Positions 31,276 to 39,712 of a stretch of DNA of 39,712 nt are shown here, piece by piece. The DNA comes from Chara braunii. Its lineage: Eukaryota > Streptophyta > Charophyceae > Charales > Characeae. A program made the translations under genes and the position numbers. The stretch covers positions 87,951 through 127,662 of the forward strand of contig BFEA01001152.1 of NCBI GenBank assembly GCA_003427395.1, in the 5' to 3' direction. The notes under the pieces were generated by a model. That model was given only the letters and a program-made list of their open reading frames with translations. It searched no databases and was not told the origin of the DNA. Every line of letters starts with the position of its first letter. Position 1 is the first letter of the stretch.

Positions 31276-32949
31276 GAATGTACAACCACCGGCTTCTTCA
31301 CCCTCGATGGGCACCAAATTCAACTTGGAAACCTAGCCTCTACTACCCTCCTTGACTAGACCTGTGTATTTCAAAAAGAGCGGTTCTGACTATGAATAGC
31401 AAATCTAGGTGGTCATCAACTTCTGGATTGATCTGGGTTTGAAATGGGTTTGGGCATGGACTGAGAAGGTTGGGCGACCACTTTTTTATGTGAGTAGTTC
31501 AATGTGATCTGGGGCCCAACCACCACAGGGGGTACGTGATATTTCCCCATCCGGTTTTCAACTCACTAATTTACCCTCGATGCCCCAAGTGGTGAAAAAT
31601 CGTATGTACCTAGACTCCCTCTGTTTTCTCCTTGAAAATCTGACCAGATCATCGATCTCATATGGTCCTGTATCCACTGGAGGGTTGTTACATCAGAATA
31701 CAATTTCTTTTTCAAAACTCTGTCTGTTCTTCATTTCCAGTTAACATCCATAATGGTTGTCCTCCCAGCCAGAGCCACATACCCCCATTGATTGTTGTAT
31801 GAAACTTTGGTAGTAGGATGCTATCCATGACGAACCCCTTGTCCCAATTAGTCTTACATTTGGAGAATTCGGACCAGTGACCGCTCTACCAATTCCAAAT
31901 TTTATGAGACTGGATACACACCCACCATTGACGCGCCGCAATCTCCTCTTCTTTTTTACACGTAACACACTTACCTTCCACTGACACCCTCTTTTCCTCC
32001 AGCCATGCAGCAGTTGGGACCGCTCTGTGGGACTACAACCATACGTTGAAGTTGGTCGCTGGCAGGCATAAAGCCGACGAGAAGGGAGTTGGGGTTTGAC
32101 TTAGGGTTGATGGCCGAATAAGAGTGTCCTGCTGTGGGGGAGTGAGAGCACGTACCTGCATGCAAGGAGCAACATCAAGAGTGTCAACAAGGGGGCGTCC
32201 ACCTAGTGAAGTGTCTCGCCCCCCTAAGCCCTGTGTATGCTTTGTTGGATGTTGAACGTTTTTAGTACCTTCCCACACTGCTTAGAGACGCTGCTGCTGG
32301 TCATTTTGTTGGTGAAATAATTCTCAATTATCTTGAGTCAGCATCTGGTCTGCATGAGTTTGTGAGCCAGTCCATAGGATGAACACTCTCCTGAAGAAAA
32401 GACTCCTCGCATTGTAGGGAAGTGGCTTGTGGTTGCTGCCAACTTGTCGGCCTACCTGGGGGGATGCGTACTTAGTGGGACCCTAGCCCCATGAGAGTTC
32501 TATACGCATGCATGCTTTAGGTCGAATCCAGGGTAGAGGCTCGACAACTGGATAAATCACCCGTTAAGTAGGAAGCATTGCCATGAGCGGCTAACACCCG
32601 TAAAACAACTCGTCTAGCCCTAAGACCAGAACTGACCGGCATGCGACCGAACCAGAGTTGGCGCAATGAGGAGTCTTGAATGTTGAGAAAAAACCTTTTT
32701 CATTCTGGCGGGCACGACGTCTTGTGTGCGTCGTTAAAGAATTTCTGAGGTCTATGATGACTGACATTCCACTGTTGGTTGCCCACAAGCTCATAGAGGA
32801 GTTGTAGTGACACTGTGGGAAGGAAAAATTAGGTCAGACCACTGCTGAAAACCCGGTACGACCGGGGCCCCCACTCTCGACCGGAAACGGGCCCGTCCTA
32901 CCGGCTGGCCCACCAGGCCGGCCATAACGCATCGAACTAGGGGGGTCAG
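31276..32949. other. Intergenic stretch
   Basis: Short frames only and no recognised motif. From about 32833 it becomes GGCC/CCGG-rich and leads into the foldback at 32950. Confidence 0.45.
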
Positions 32950-33015
32950 TTTTTTTTTTTTTTTCGGCCAGGGGCCTCCACGACCTATGTGGAGGTTCCC
33001 TGGCCCGAAAAAAAA
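32950..33015. repeat. GGCC-rich foldback with T/A-tract arms
   Basis: A T run then CGGCCAGGGGCCTCCAC pairs with GTGGAGGTTCCCTGGCCCG then an A run, around the loop GACCTAT (32982-32988). Nearly all arm bases pair, with three bulged bases. Further CCGGTAGG/CCTACCGG motifs flank it on both sides. Confidence 0.8.
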
Positions 33016-33355
33016 TCGAACCAGGTCCGGTAGGCCCGCCCAAAGAGTTTGAAAAGGGCGGCCTCTCTGGACTGTCAATCTGGAGAGATCGGCGGGCCAA
33101 ATAGGCCACCGTTTTCGAACTTTTTTGGCGGGATTACAGACCCACCTCGCCCATCGGCCTTTCTCTTTCATCCCCAGCCTCAGCCCTCCTCCCGCCCCTA
33201 ACCTGCCACCCATTCCCTTCCCTGCTCATTCGACCTTCGACAGTCGGAACTACCGGCTCGCCCACCCCGTCGCCTCCAGCCCGTCACTCCTCCATCCAGT
33301 CAAGCTTGTAATCGTCGTCGCCACTATCCCTATGAGTCACTGGTAAGTTAGTAGT

Positions 33356-33420
33356 TTCTTTTTTTTTTTTTTCTTCTTCTTCCTTCCTGCGTCTTCTTCT
33401 TCTTCTTCTTCGTCTTCTTT
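33356..33420. repeat. T-rich and (TTC)n tract
   Basis: An oligo-T run followed by interrupted CTT/TTC repeats. It forces a spurious Arg/Glu/Lys-rich frame on the minus strand. Confidence 0.9.
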
Positions 33421-33684
33421 TTGTGCTAACTACCGTGGTAGTTAGTGCGCTCGCAGTCGTTTGTATGTAGTGTCGTATTATTATAGTAAACTTGGGCAAG
33501 AGCCATGGCCTTCGACATACACAGAGGGGTGTATGAAACAGACTCAATTTGTAGTAGAAGATCAAGTCCGGTCTGCCTTGAAAAAGGTAGCAAGTAGCTA
33601 AAAGCAAAACCAAATTTGCCGAATACCATGAACAAGCGAAATGGGCGTGCAGTAGTTGGTGGGCGTGCGGCAGTTGCTTCGGTA

Positions 33685-33696
33685 GTGTGTGTGTGT

Positions 33697-33733
<37 letters not shown>

Positions 33734-33739
33734 TGTGTA

Positions 33740-33799
<60 letters not shown>

Positions 33800-33800
33800 N

Positions 33801-33859
<59 letters not shown>
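33685..33859. repeat. Compound (GT)n-(GA)n microsatellite
   Basis: About 115 bp of GT with a few interruptions, a single N at 33800, then about 58 bp of GA. The N sits exactly at the junction of the two repeats. Confidence 0.97.
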
Positions 33860-33860
<1 letters not shown>

Positions 33861-34382
33861 AAGCCGGTGCTCGCTCAAACCCTGCCACTAACACCCCCAC
33901 CACCATAAGCCCCCCAACTCCCGTACCCCAAACCCTGAAAATACCACCCCCCCACAAACAAAAAAAGAACAAAAGTTCTCTATTCGAAGTTTTTTTTGCA
34001 GATTCGCAGTCCAACCATGTTTTCAAAAATAAAAAACAAAAAACATTGACCTTGTTTTGGACCAAACCGGAATTCCGATTGGACCACCGTGGGTGACGGT
34101 GGGTCCACCCGGCCGGTGGCTGGCAAAGGCCTGGGTCAGACCCTACTCTAGGTCAAAGTTGAGGTGTAAGTCCGCGTGGTAAGGAGTCGGAGTCTACATA
34201 CCTATGCTTCTTTTTTATCATGGATGACTACCCCATGTTCACTTTCTTAGTCCTCTCCATGGTTTGGGGGTCGCTGCTCCGCTTCCTCTTTTCTTTTGGA
34301 TTCTGACGGACTGTTAGAATGTGTACCACCATACAGTTCGGTAGAACCACCCAGCCGTATACCATGGAGCAGCAGGTAGAAA

Positions 34383-34637
34383 TTGACTGGAGGCTTGCTG
34401 AAAAGAAAGAAGAAGGAGGAGGATGAAGTGAAAAATAAATTGGAACAAGAAAGAAAGCGAATGGAGAAGGAGCGGTTAGAAGCAGAGATGAAGAAGAAAG
34501 AAGCAGAGATGCAGAGAAAGTTGGAGGAAGAAGAAAAAGAAGATGGGGAAGAACTAATAAAAAGAATAGGAGGAAAATCGGAGGTTGGAAAAAATAATCG
34601 GAGGTTGGAAAAAAGAGGGAGAAGTTGCAAAAAGTAG
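34383..34637 (+). CDS. Lys/Glu-rich coiled-coil frame, possible gag fragment
   Basis: An 84-codon open frame is dominated by Lys, Glu, Arg and Met (for example ...EQERKRMEKERLEAEMKKKE...), which predicts a long charged helix or coiled coil. Such segments also occur in the gag-like relic 35583-35792 about 1 kb downstream, in the same frame register, so it may be a detached N-terminal gag piece. It begins at a non-ATG codon or an internal position. Purine-rich low-complexity DNA gives the same look by chance, so coding status is uncertain. The longer minus-strand frame 34247-34963 over it is most likely its shadow. Confidence 0.3.
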   Translation: MTGGLLKRKKKEEDEVKNKLEQERKRMEKERLEAEMKKKEAEMQRKLEEEEKEDGEELIKRIGGKSEVGKNNRRLEKRGRSCKK

Positions 34638-34889
34638 CACTTATGAGCAGCTGAGGGCCGAGGAGTTGCAGAGATGCAGAAAAGTTGGAGAAAACAGGGA
34701 GGCTCGCCTCGACAGAGGCAGTGTAGGGCTGAGGGGGGAGGGGTAGGGGGAGGGAGCGGTGATCTCTCTAGAAGAATCCTAACATCCAGCTCAGTATTTT
34801 CTTTTTTCCATTTGGTTTGCCTGTCCAGGAGGTTGTACGAATAGGTGCTATATGGCAATTCATCTATGATCCTGCGAAGGGTGGTCGCA

Positions 34890-35448
34890 CTGGTCGAAAT
34901 TCGGTGGCCCTCGAAGACCGACGCTAGAGCAACGCTGGCCGGAGCCTGAGCCAGGGGGCGCAACTCTGTGACCTAGCTTAGTGGGGGCATGGGGCCTGGT
35001 AGAGAGATCTGAGGGGCTGTTTGTGGGGGCAGTCTCAGTGGTCATCGGGGGTCATAACTGGAGCAATGTTGGCCGGTGCTAGAGCAAGGTGGTGGAACTC
35101 TGTAACCTAGCATGATGGGAGCATGAGGCCTGGAAGAGCTTCGGTTCGTGCTGAAAACAGCTAGGCTGGTGGTAGTTGTCGGTTGTTTGAATAAGTTTCA
35201 CCTATCTGATTCGTGGTTGGGAGGCTTTTTGACACAAATATTCTAATGACTTGGTAGAGTTTGAGTAGTGGACCATGAATGTTTTTGAGTTCTTCAGTTT
35301 TCTTCAATGGTTCTTATCCGAAGCCGGGTAATGGCCCCAACAACTCATTTTTTGTATTCTGATAAGGGACGCCGGACCCGGTTCCCAGTCGTGTTTCTCC
35401 CCACGAATAGACTGGAGCATCATCTTTAAAAAAAAACAAAAAAAACAA
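34890..35448 (+). repeat. Dispersed repeat E, copy 2, with internal duplication and A-rich tail
   Basis: The first ~110 bp (34910-35015: GCTAGAGCAACGCTGGCCGG, CTCTGTGACCTAGC, GCATGGGGCCTGG) is partly duplicated at 35060-35140. GGGACGCCGGACCCGGTTCC at 35366 matches the copy 1 element. It ends in TTTAAAAAAAAAC (35427 onward). Confidence 0.5.
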
Positions 35449-35460
35449 GCGCTCCAACAG

Positions 35461-37042
35461 GTGGAGTATGAAGATTGGGAGGAAAATTTGATTTATGGAC
35501 TTAATTGCCGAGAGTATGAGGAGGAGAGGGATGCCTTTGTGGAAAAATTGGCAGCATGTGATGATGAGGGGAGAATAATTTAATGCTAGAAGAGAAGAAA
35601 GGTAACCCCCACAATTGGTTGTTGGTCCAAAAAGGAAGAAAATATGATGAGAAAAAAAGGATGAGGGAAAAAGGAGAAAGGCTCCGGCGGATGTCGAGAG
35701 AGCAAAAAAAGAAAGAGTTGGAAGTTAAAGAAAGGTTGACCCTCATTACTGACACTTTGCTGCACACCAGAATTCCAAGGTACTTGGAATAACTTCCTTT
35801 GCGCTTCCTCCCACAGAATAGATGAAAAGACCCTTCACCACGCCCGCAGTTAGATGGTATCTTCACATAGAAATTGACAATCCCCATTGCATTGGCCAGG
35901 TTGAGTGGCGGTGATGGAGGTGGAGATGGCGGGAATGATGGACAATGGTCGCAGGAAAGATGGGGGGAAAGAAGGAGAAGAAAGGCAGCTCGTGCGAGGA
36001 GAAAGACGAGACAAGATAAGGTAAAATTCCCTTGGACTTACATTGGGAAGAAAGAGGAAAACATACTCCAGTGGGATGTAGCGATGGGTACATACCTTTA
36101 TGTGCAGTTAATTTCGTACCAGGATCGTGTGTTGATGGATAGTTCGTGCCTAGGTGGGGATGTGGCTAATTTCGCAATATCGTTAGTAAAGGAGGCAGAC
36201 TGCACCTCGATGGTGCAATACTCTCAGCAAACCCGTATAGAGGATTTTATGAGAGCCCCAAAAGTCAGGTTCGAAGATAAGAACATGGCCTGCCGTACAG
36301 AGTATCTGATCCTCAACATTAGTGGCCACACGTGGAAGAGTGTCTTAGCACTCAAGGCCACTATGGACAAATTGTTGCACCGTCCTGAACACAGACTGAC
36401 CCCAACACAAATTTCGAATAACTTTGTTGAAGCGCTTCCCGATCCTATCCCCGTACAAAGGAAGAGGCGATGATATATGAAAAATGCAACAACATAGTTG
36501 TAGATCTGGTCGGTTTCATGCAAAAGGAAAATCCATGTCATTATCGGATAGATTTGCAGAGAGGAAATTGACGGAAAAACAAGACAATTTCAAGAAACAT
36601 AAAGGGAAAACGATAACCTCTTAGTCATGTTTGAAAAATGGGGTGTTCGTCACTTTCCTACGAACAGATAGACTATGGACTAGAGAAGACTGACAACAAC
36701 TATGCGGGTATTGCAGCCTGTGGGGGAGGGCGACAAGTAAGAGGCCGAGGTAGAGAAGGTCACCGTAGAGGTGGACGTGGAAGACTCGTGACTACTACGT
36801 GAGAAATAGGGGCAATGGTCCCTCACAAGGTGGATGAGGTTCTCCCTTCAATGGGGGTAGAGGTAGAGGTAGAAGTAGAGGTCGGAGACCTTACCCAACA
36901 CATCCAGGGTTTGCCGAAGGTAAGCCTTCGGAGGCTATGAACATGGACCGAAAGTTGTGGCAAAGACGGCTTGAGGCAGGACAATGCTTTAAATGTGGTG
37001 ACCACAACCACATCCTTCCTTTTTGTCTTGCATACAGTTAAC
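35461..37042 (+). pseudogene. gag: Ty3/gypsy-type gag pseudogene with zinc knuckle
   Basis: Segments in order: an acidic stretch (35461-35580); a charged coil (35583-35792); after two more in-frame stops, a ~200-codon open frame 35874-36473 that includes a gag capsid-like portion (...MRAPKVRFEDKN... to ...ISNNFVEALPDP...); a Gly/Arg-rich linker in two frames (36690-36900); and the nucleocapsid motif CFKCGDHNHILPFC at 36985-37026, an exact CX2CX4HX4C. The knuckle frame is shifted relative to the capsid frame. The layout capsid, RG-rich linker, CCHC is usual for Ty3/gypsy gag. Nonsense codons and at least two frameshifts make it inactive. Protease and RT relics follow on the same strand. Confidence 0.8.
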
Positions 37043-37260
37043 AAAAAGGGAATGGCCAGTAGAGGTTGCAGTTGCCTCAACAGAGACTTCAAACATAGAG
37101 AGGCAGATAGAAGCGTGCGTTGAACAAACACCTCCTCTGTCTAAAGGTCCCAGTGGCAGAGACTGATGTAGGGCCCCACCTAGCTAGATGTCCTAAAGTT
37201 ATTTGTGCTGGAACCTCTCTACGTGGCAAACATCGGTGACGAGCTGATCACTCATCGCCA

Positions 37261-37773
37261 AGCCTTAGCCAAAGGAAGTATAAGTCGAAGGGTCAGCTAA
37301 TAATAGGAGATGTAGAGATAAGTAGAAAAAGAGTAGGTGCATTAATAGGCGTGGGTCACGCGCAGTTAGATCAGTCAAAGAGGGTTGCAGAATATGCACC
37401 TCGGCGCGAAGATTAAGAAGTTGGATGAACCCGTAATTAGTAAACTGGCCGATAACCGCGAGATGATCGTTATTGAATACAATGAGGAGGTAAAGGCATA
37501 TATTTCCGGCTGGAGACAAGGACCAAGGTAGAACAAGTTTTACATTTCCTGAAACTCTTAATGGAGGACAACCTACCCTTCGACTTAATTATTGGGACAG
37601 ACTGGGGTAAAGACCGTAACGTTGTATGCGCGGACATCAAGATGGGCGAGCATGAATGCTGGCTGCCCAGTCCCACAAGTGGGCAAAAGAAAATGTGGTT
37701 ATTTCATGTGTCCGACGTAGAGAAGAACTTGTATGAGTGTCCCTACGTTCACGAGGCACGTGGTATGAAATGA
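37261..37773 (+). pseudogene. Retropepsin-like protease relic of the same element
   Basis: Read in two frames, 37290-37380 gives ...VEISRKRVGALI... and 37385-37500 gives ...KIKKLDEPVISKLAD.... An open frame from 37561 then gives ...FDLIIGTDWGKDRNVV.... This is the order of a Ty3/gypsy aspartic protease: flap and hydrophobic strands, then the conserved LI(I/L)G.DW segment. At the place where the catalytic D(T/S)G should follow GALI the sequence reads GVG (37347-37355), so the catalytic Asp is lost. A frameshift follows. It is inactive. Confidence 0.7.
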
Positions 37774-37849
37774 GTTAGTTGACCAAGTATTCGTTGCTTA
37801 CATTAGGCTGGTTAGTGAGGGCAAGAAAAAGGAGGAGACAACACCTACG

Positions 37850-38461
37850 AATATGTCTAACCACTCACGACAGATCGTTCATGCAACGGTAGAAGGTAGT
37901 AGGGGCATTTGTCAGTCCAAACGGAATGACTACAAAGTCATAATGACAATAGCATTCTAAAGGCCGTCTTCTGCTGATCTTTGGGTTGTACCTCTATTTG
38001 ATGGTACTCCGATTTGAAATCTACCTTTGAGAAGTGCTTGTGACCTTGCACCCTATCCAACACATCGCTTATCGTTGGCAACGGCTCGGTGTTCTTCACT
38101 GTGATTGCATATGAGCTCCTATAGGCTATACACATGCGTAAGTCACCTTCTTTCTTTGACATATATAGGATCGACACACCATACAATGACGGGCTTGGCT
38201 TAATCCACCCTTTCTTTAAGAGTTCATCAAGGTGTTTGAGGACGTCATTGAGTTTTTTGAAAACATCCGATATATGTGGCCCTTTGGAGCCTTAGTATCA
38301 GGTTACATTTGAATTCGGTGTTTGATTTCTCGCTCCTTTATGCCAACTGGGGCGTTTCCCACATCAGCAAACTCATCCAATAAATTTTCCAATTGACCTG
38401 CCTAATGTAAGTAACGAACACTTGGTCAAATAACTCATTTCTTACCACGTGCCTCATGAAC
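37850..38461 (-). pseudogene. pol: Reverse transcriptase fingers/palm segment, inverted
   Basis: The minus strand encodes, mainly in 38186-37938, ...SILYMSKKEGDLRMCIAYR..., then ...LPTISDVLDRVQGHKHFSKVDF..., then ...[16 protein letters not shown]. This is the well-known N-terminal RT block of Ty3/gypsy elements, with the first catalytic Asp present in KVDF. After a stop and frameshift, ...[15 protein letters not shown]... is readable near 37925-37890. Everything else of this element lies on the plus strand, so this segment is inverted. A ~65-bp inverted repeat (37747-37812 against 38397-38461) marks the rearrangement. Confidence 0.85.
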
Positions 38462-38512
38462 ACATGGCCACTCGTACTGCAGAGGGACAAATTGTTCTCT
38501 ACGTCGGACAAT

Positions 38513-38830
38513 GCTTATATGGATGTCATTTTGATATTCACTAAGACTTTAGAATAACATCAGCAACACCTTTGCCAAGTGTAAGTTGAACCTAACTAAG
38601 TGTGAGTGGGCCAAACGTCAAGTATTGTATCTGGAACACATGCTAGATGGAGATGGAATTAGACCAGAAGATACAAAGATAGCAGCAATTAGAGATTGGT
38701 CGATGCCTCATTACGTTGACGGAACTATGATCGTTCCTAGGGTTGGCTAACTATTAGTCTATTACCGGAAGTTTGAACGGAACTTCACAGTCATCGCTGC
38801 GGCAGTGCATAGATTGTTAAACCACCAGTA
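38513..38830 (+). pseudogene. pol: Reverse transcriptase C-terminal and connection relic
   Basis: AYMDVILIFTKTLE (38513-38554) matches the YxDD box region, with the second Asp changed to Val (YMDV, 38516-38527). It is followed after a stop and frameshift by ...LNLTKCEWAKRQVLYLEHML..., ...GIRPEDTKIAAIRDW... and ...YYRKFERNFTVIAAAVHRLL.... This is the usual order of the RT thumb and connection in Ty3/gypsy pol. No RNase H or integrase is seen after about 38850. Inactive. Confidence 0.82.
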
Positions 38831-38849
38831 CCTACCGGTTGTTCACACC

Positions 38850-39283
38850 CCCTGAAGCAAACAACCTCGAACCTGCTGTGACCGGTACTCTGGGAGTGCC
38901 GAGCCTCAAGAGACTGGTCTGCAGAACAGGCCTCGTCCCACTACAATTCAAAAAAAAAAATCAGGAAAAAAAATAAGGAAAATCAAAAGCGATTATTCTT
39001 CTTCTTCGGAAAAAAAAAAAAAAACCTCGCCAAAAACAGTGGGACTTCGTAATTATGAAAATTAAAAACTATCCATCACTGAGAAATACTTAATCTTAGA
39101 GGGTGGTCCCCCGCAGAATTCAAACACGGCACGCGTTTTACTTACTTCTTGAAATGAAAACCATTGGACAAAATATACAGGGCTATCACCTTCTCTGGAA
39201 GACTTTCCAATCTTTTCTAATTTGCTTGGATGGTATTTAGAGCCTAATCCGCGTTCGCTCAATCGAGAGCTCTCCGCACAGGG

Positions 39284-39285
<2 letters not shown>
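38850..39285. other. Intergenic stretch
   Basis: A/T tracts (38948-39024) and short frames. No gene is supported. Confidence 0.5.

Positions 39286-39338
<53 letters not shown>
39286..39338. repeat. (GA)n microsatellite
   Basis: About 26 GA units. Confidence 0.97.
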
Positions 39339-39340
<2 letters not shown>

Positions 39341-39508
39341 TTGCCCTCATGGGACGAATCAATCTTCCTGATCCATCATTATTTTGCACATCTTGAACCC
39401 GGTCCTTGCGTGCGCCTCTCTTAGGATGTGCGAAACGGTAACATATCTTCTGACGATCTCACAGAGAATTCATTCTCGTTCTGCACATAAGGCACTAGCG
39501 CGTCAAAA

Positions 39509-39517
39509 AGAGAGAGA

Positions 39518-39570
<53 letters not shown>
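39509..39570. repeat. (GA)n microsatellite
   Basis: About 31 GA units with one interruption. Confidence 0.97.
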
Positions 39571-39571
<1 letters not shown>

Positions 39572-39653
39572 ATCTCGGTGGTTGTATTGTGGCGCAACAA
39601 ACTTGTCGGGATGCTCGCTCTGGCGAGTTTGCTGCGGCGCAGCCACTTGTCAG

Positions 39654-39656
<3 letters not shown>

Positions 39657-39712
<56 letters not shown>
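39657..39712. repeat. (CT)n microsatellite to the window end
   Basis: About 28 CT units, in inverted sense to the two GA tracts just upstream. It runs off the window. Confidence 0.97.

Noticed and set aside
33598-34065. Long frames on both strands across 33426-34096
   Set aside because: They run through the (GT)n/(GA)n microsatellite, giving His-Thr, Cys-Val and Ser-Leu repeats, with an N in the middle.
34247-34963. 238-aa minus-strand open frame
   Set aside because: It is the antisense of a purine-rich GAA-type region. Its Ser/Phe/Leu/Pro composition mirrors the Lys/Glu-rich plus strand. No family resemblance.

Overview
This is a eukaryotic, gene-poor, repeat-dominated window. I find no intact protein-coding gene. 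The signs of a eukaryote are Ty3/gypsy-type gag-pol relics, a U6 snRNA-like sequence close to the plant consensus, tRNA-like Pol III promoter boxes, intron-like GT..AG segments, miniature inverted-repeat transposons, and long (GA)n, (GT)n, (TA)n and (GAA)n tracts. A large land-plant or charophyte-type genome fits best, but the sequence does not prove it.

Layout. (1) 1-1176 is the right-hand part of one copy (D) of a large non-coding element. It abuts a minus-strand coding-like relic at about 1190-2387. (2) 3475-16968 is a second copy (A) of the same element, split by a nested third copy (B, 7201-14922). Copy A also carries two ~350 bp MITEs in opposite orientation. (3) 16969-21432 is mostly featureless apart from a gag pseudogene (19014-20093). 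(4) 21433-28388 is a fourth copy (C), with a third, related MITE inside it. (5) 28389-34400 is intergenic, with a 32-bp tandem array, microsatellites and a GGCC-rich foldback. (6) 30676-31275 and 34890-35448 are two copies of a dispersed repeat with A-rich or GAA tails. (7) 35461-38830 is a decayed Ty3/gypsy gag-protease-RT whose RT fingers/palm segment is inverted. (8) 38850-39712 is simple-sequence DNA.

The most notable object is the ~7 kb element family (A, B, C, D). It has no recognisable coding capacity. Its ends read TGTCG...CGACA, each backed by a subterminal hairpin. Inside, always in the same order, are: a tRNA-like module with A box, B box and T-run; a ~180-bp-period hairpin array; an intron-like GT..AG segment; a second hairpin array in which the loop is conserved while the stems change with complementarity kept; a ~124-bp tandem array with a third hairpin; and a terminal chain of hairpins. 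Copy B additionally holds a U6 snRNA-like sequence. Copies A/C and copy B carry different 'dialects' of the loop, each homogeneous within its own copy. The element could be a giant TIR transposon derivative (Ginger-like ends are one possibility) or a giant solo LTR, since TG..CA ends and short target duplications fit both. The sequence alone does not decide.

A second pattern is that the three MITEs share a core, but their subterminal repeat motif has switched throughout from GTACG (two copies) to GTTCG (one copy).
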